64,000 bases of DNA from Acanthosepion lycidas (taxonomy: Eukaryota > Mollusca > Cephalopoda > Sepiida > Sepiidae). A program made the translations under genes and the position numbers. Every line of letters starts with the position of its first letter. Position 1 is the stretch's first letter. Of the stretch, positions 62,990 through 64,000 are shown piece after piece. A model generated the notes under the pieces. That model ran no database searches, was not told the DNA's origin, and saw nothing but the letters and a program-made list of their open reading frames with translations. Location of the stretch: contig CAWVQA010000092.1 of the NCBI GenBank assembly GCA_963932145.1, forward strand, positions 310,001-374,000. Direction: 5' to 3'.

Positions 62990-64000
62990 TTGCCTTCAAA
63001 TACATACCGTGATCGTAGCATGCATGGACTCGTCTCATATGACTGGGATTTCCATGAAAAAGATTGTGGGCAGAAAATGTGTGATCACTGTACATTTCTC
63101 TTCTGTTTCCCATTACTATTTCTATTTTACTTCCTCAATTTAGCATTATGGACAGGGAAAGACCTAATCTGAGATCTGCAAAAAAATATTTTGCCTTCAA
63201 ATTCATACCGTGATCGTAGCATGCATGGACTCATCTCATATGACTGGGATTTCCATGAAAAAGATTGTGGGCAGAAAATGTGTGATCACTGTACATTTCT
63301 CTTCTGTTTCCCATTACTATTTCTATTTTACTTCCTCAATTTAGCATTATGGACAGGGAAAGACCTAATCTGAGATCTGCAAAAAAATATTTTGCCTTCA
63401 AATTCATACCGTGATCGTAGCATGCATGTACTCGACTCATATGACTGGGATTTCCATGAAAAAGATTGTGGGCACAAAATGGGTGATCTCTGTACATTTC
63501 TCTTCTGTTTCCCATTACTATTTCTATTTTACTTCCTCAATTTAGCATTATGGACAGGGAAAGACCTAATCTGAGATCTGCAAAAAAATATTTTGCCTTC
63601 AAATTCATACCGTGATCGTAGCATGCATGGACTCGACTCATATGACTGGGATTTCCATGAAAAAGATTGTGGGCACAAAATGGGTGATCTCTGTACATTT
63701 CTCTTCTGTTTCCCATTACTATTTCTATTTTACTTCCTCAATTTAGCATTATGGACAGGGAAAGACGTAATCTAAGATCAGCAAAAAAGTATTTTGCCTT
63801 CAAATTCATACCGTGATCGTAGCATGCATGGACTCGACTCATATGACTGGGATTTCCATGAAAAAGATTGTGGGCACAAAATGGGTGATCACTGTACATT
63901 TCTCTTCTGCTTCCCATTACTATTTCTATTTTACTTCCTCAATTTAGCATTATGGACAGGGAAAGACCTAATCTAAGATCTGCAAAAAAATATTTTGCCT

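Larger units (their letters stand above)
1..64000 (+). repeat. Satellite DNA array, 201-bp monomer
   Basis: The same 201-base unit repeats from the first to the last base, always in the same orientation, with no interruption by other sequence. Recurring landmarks in each unit are GCATGC, CATATG, GTGATCAC, TGTACA, a pyrimidine-rich tract, AGATCT and a run of seven A followed by TATTTT. Between the first complete unit at 69 and the last at 63794 there are 317 steps. The total phase drift is +8 bases, explained by 25 monomers of unusual length. Tandem arrays of this kind are typical of eukaryotic centromeric or other heterochromatin; that location is inferred, not shown. No CENP-B-box-like motif, telomere repeat or transposon was found. 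The family is not recognised. Confidence 0.98.
57362..64000 (+). repeat. Domain V: 5-mer HOR nested in 11- and 20-monomer periods
   Basis: A 1005-bp 5-mer (AAATACATACC unit, GGACTCATCTC unit, GACGTAAT unit, CTTCTCTTTCC unit, GCCTTTAAATTC unit) occurs at 58367 and 60377, and with a hybrid first unit at 61985. A second block (AAAAAAGTATT-ending unit, next unit, GCCTCCAAATTC unit, CCGCGAACG unit) occurs at 57362 and 61382, 4020 bp or 20 monomers apart, and begins again at 63593, 11 monomers later. All monomers here are exactly 201 bp. The last six bases of the window start the next monomer. Confidence 0.88.

Noticed and set aside
1-64000. CRISPR array
   Set aside because: CRISPR needs short identical repeats separated by unique spacers. 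Here the full 201 bp repeats and no unique spacer exists.
1-64000. CENP-B box in the monomer
   Set aside because: No segment fits the TTCGNNNNANNCGGG core on either strand. The CpG-containing segments (ACCGTGATCGTAGC, GACTCGACTC) do not match.
1-64000. 5S rDNA, tRNA-derived repeat or other Pol III unit
   Set aside because: No convincing A box and B box pair, no cloverleaf, and no 5S-like internal control region were seen in the monomer.
1-64000. Transposon, LTR or LINE/SINE insertion within the array
   Set aside because: Every monomer junction was accounted for by phase. The largest length change is a 6-bp loss, so there is no room for an inserted element or target-site duplication.
1-64000. 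Inverted monomer or strand switch
   Set aside because: The landmarks (GCATGC, TGATCA, AGATCT, A run) keep the same order and orientation throughout. Minus-strand frames are the complement of the same units.
1-64000. Naming the species or a known satellite family
   Set aside because: The monomer length and sequence do not match a satellite I can name with confidence, and there is no unique flanking sequence to place it.

Overview
The whole window is one uninterrupted head-to-tail satellite DNA array. Its unit is 201 bp, all copies run in the same direction, and the consensus is about 37% GC. From base 69 to 63994 there are 318 consecutive monomers, with a partial monomer at each edge. I see no unique sequence, protein-coding gene, RNA gene, transposon insertion or inverted monomer. 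An array of this size and uniformity points to eukaryotic constitutive heterochromatin (centromeric, pericentromeric or subtelomeric). Nothing in the sequence identifies the species, and I do not recognise the satellite family.

Monomers fall into classes with fixed diagnostic bases, and the classes recur in fixed orders, so the array has higher-order repeats (HORs). Monomer coordinates below start at the T of TTGCCTTC, which is base 69 for the first full monomer. Domain I (1-28425) is built from eight main classes, here named A to H, plus a few side classes. Its units are a 1609-bp 8-mer (A-B-C-D-E-F-G-H), three related 11-mers of 2212-2213 bp, a 9-mer of 1810 bp and a 604-bp 3-mer (D-E-F). 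Class E is 202 bp, and its extra T is the main phase marker of the domain. Domain II (28426-44097) is a less ordered mosaic with short blocks copied over 0.8-8.8 kb and relics of domain I. Domain III (44098-52135) has an 804-bp 4-mer. Domain IV (52136-57361) has a clean 1407-bp 7-mer. Domain V (57362-64000) has a 1005-bp 5-mer nested in 11- and 20-monomer periods.

Length is tightly conserved. From 69 to 63794 the phase drifts by only +8 bases. That drift is fully explained by nineteen 202-bp monomers, five 200-bp monomers and one 195-bp monomer, which reduce to about seven independent indel events. Because 201 is a multiple of 3, one frame on each strand stays nearly open from monomer to monomer. 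The resulting short reading frames (60-127 residues on plus, up to 193 on minus) look like by-products: the plus-strand ones usually begin at TTG rather than ATG, and most differences between classes change the amino acid.

The array appears to have evolved by unequal exchange and gene conversion. HOR copies differ by well under 1%, neighbouring classes differ by several percent (A and B differ at 7 of 201 bases), and several monomers are clear hybrids of two classes. The flanking domains I, IV and V look recently homogenised, and the middle looks older.
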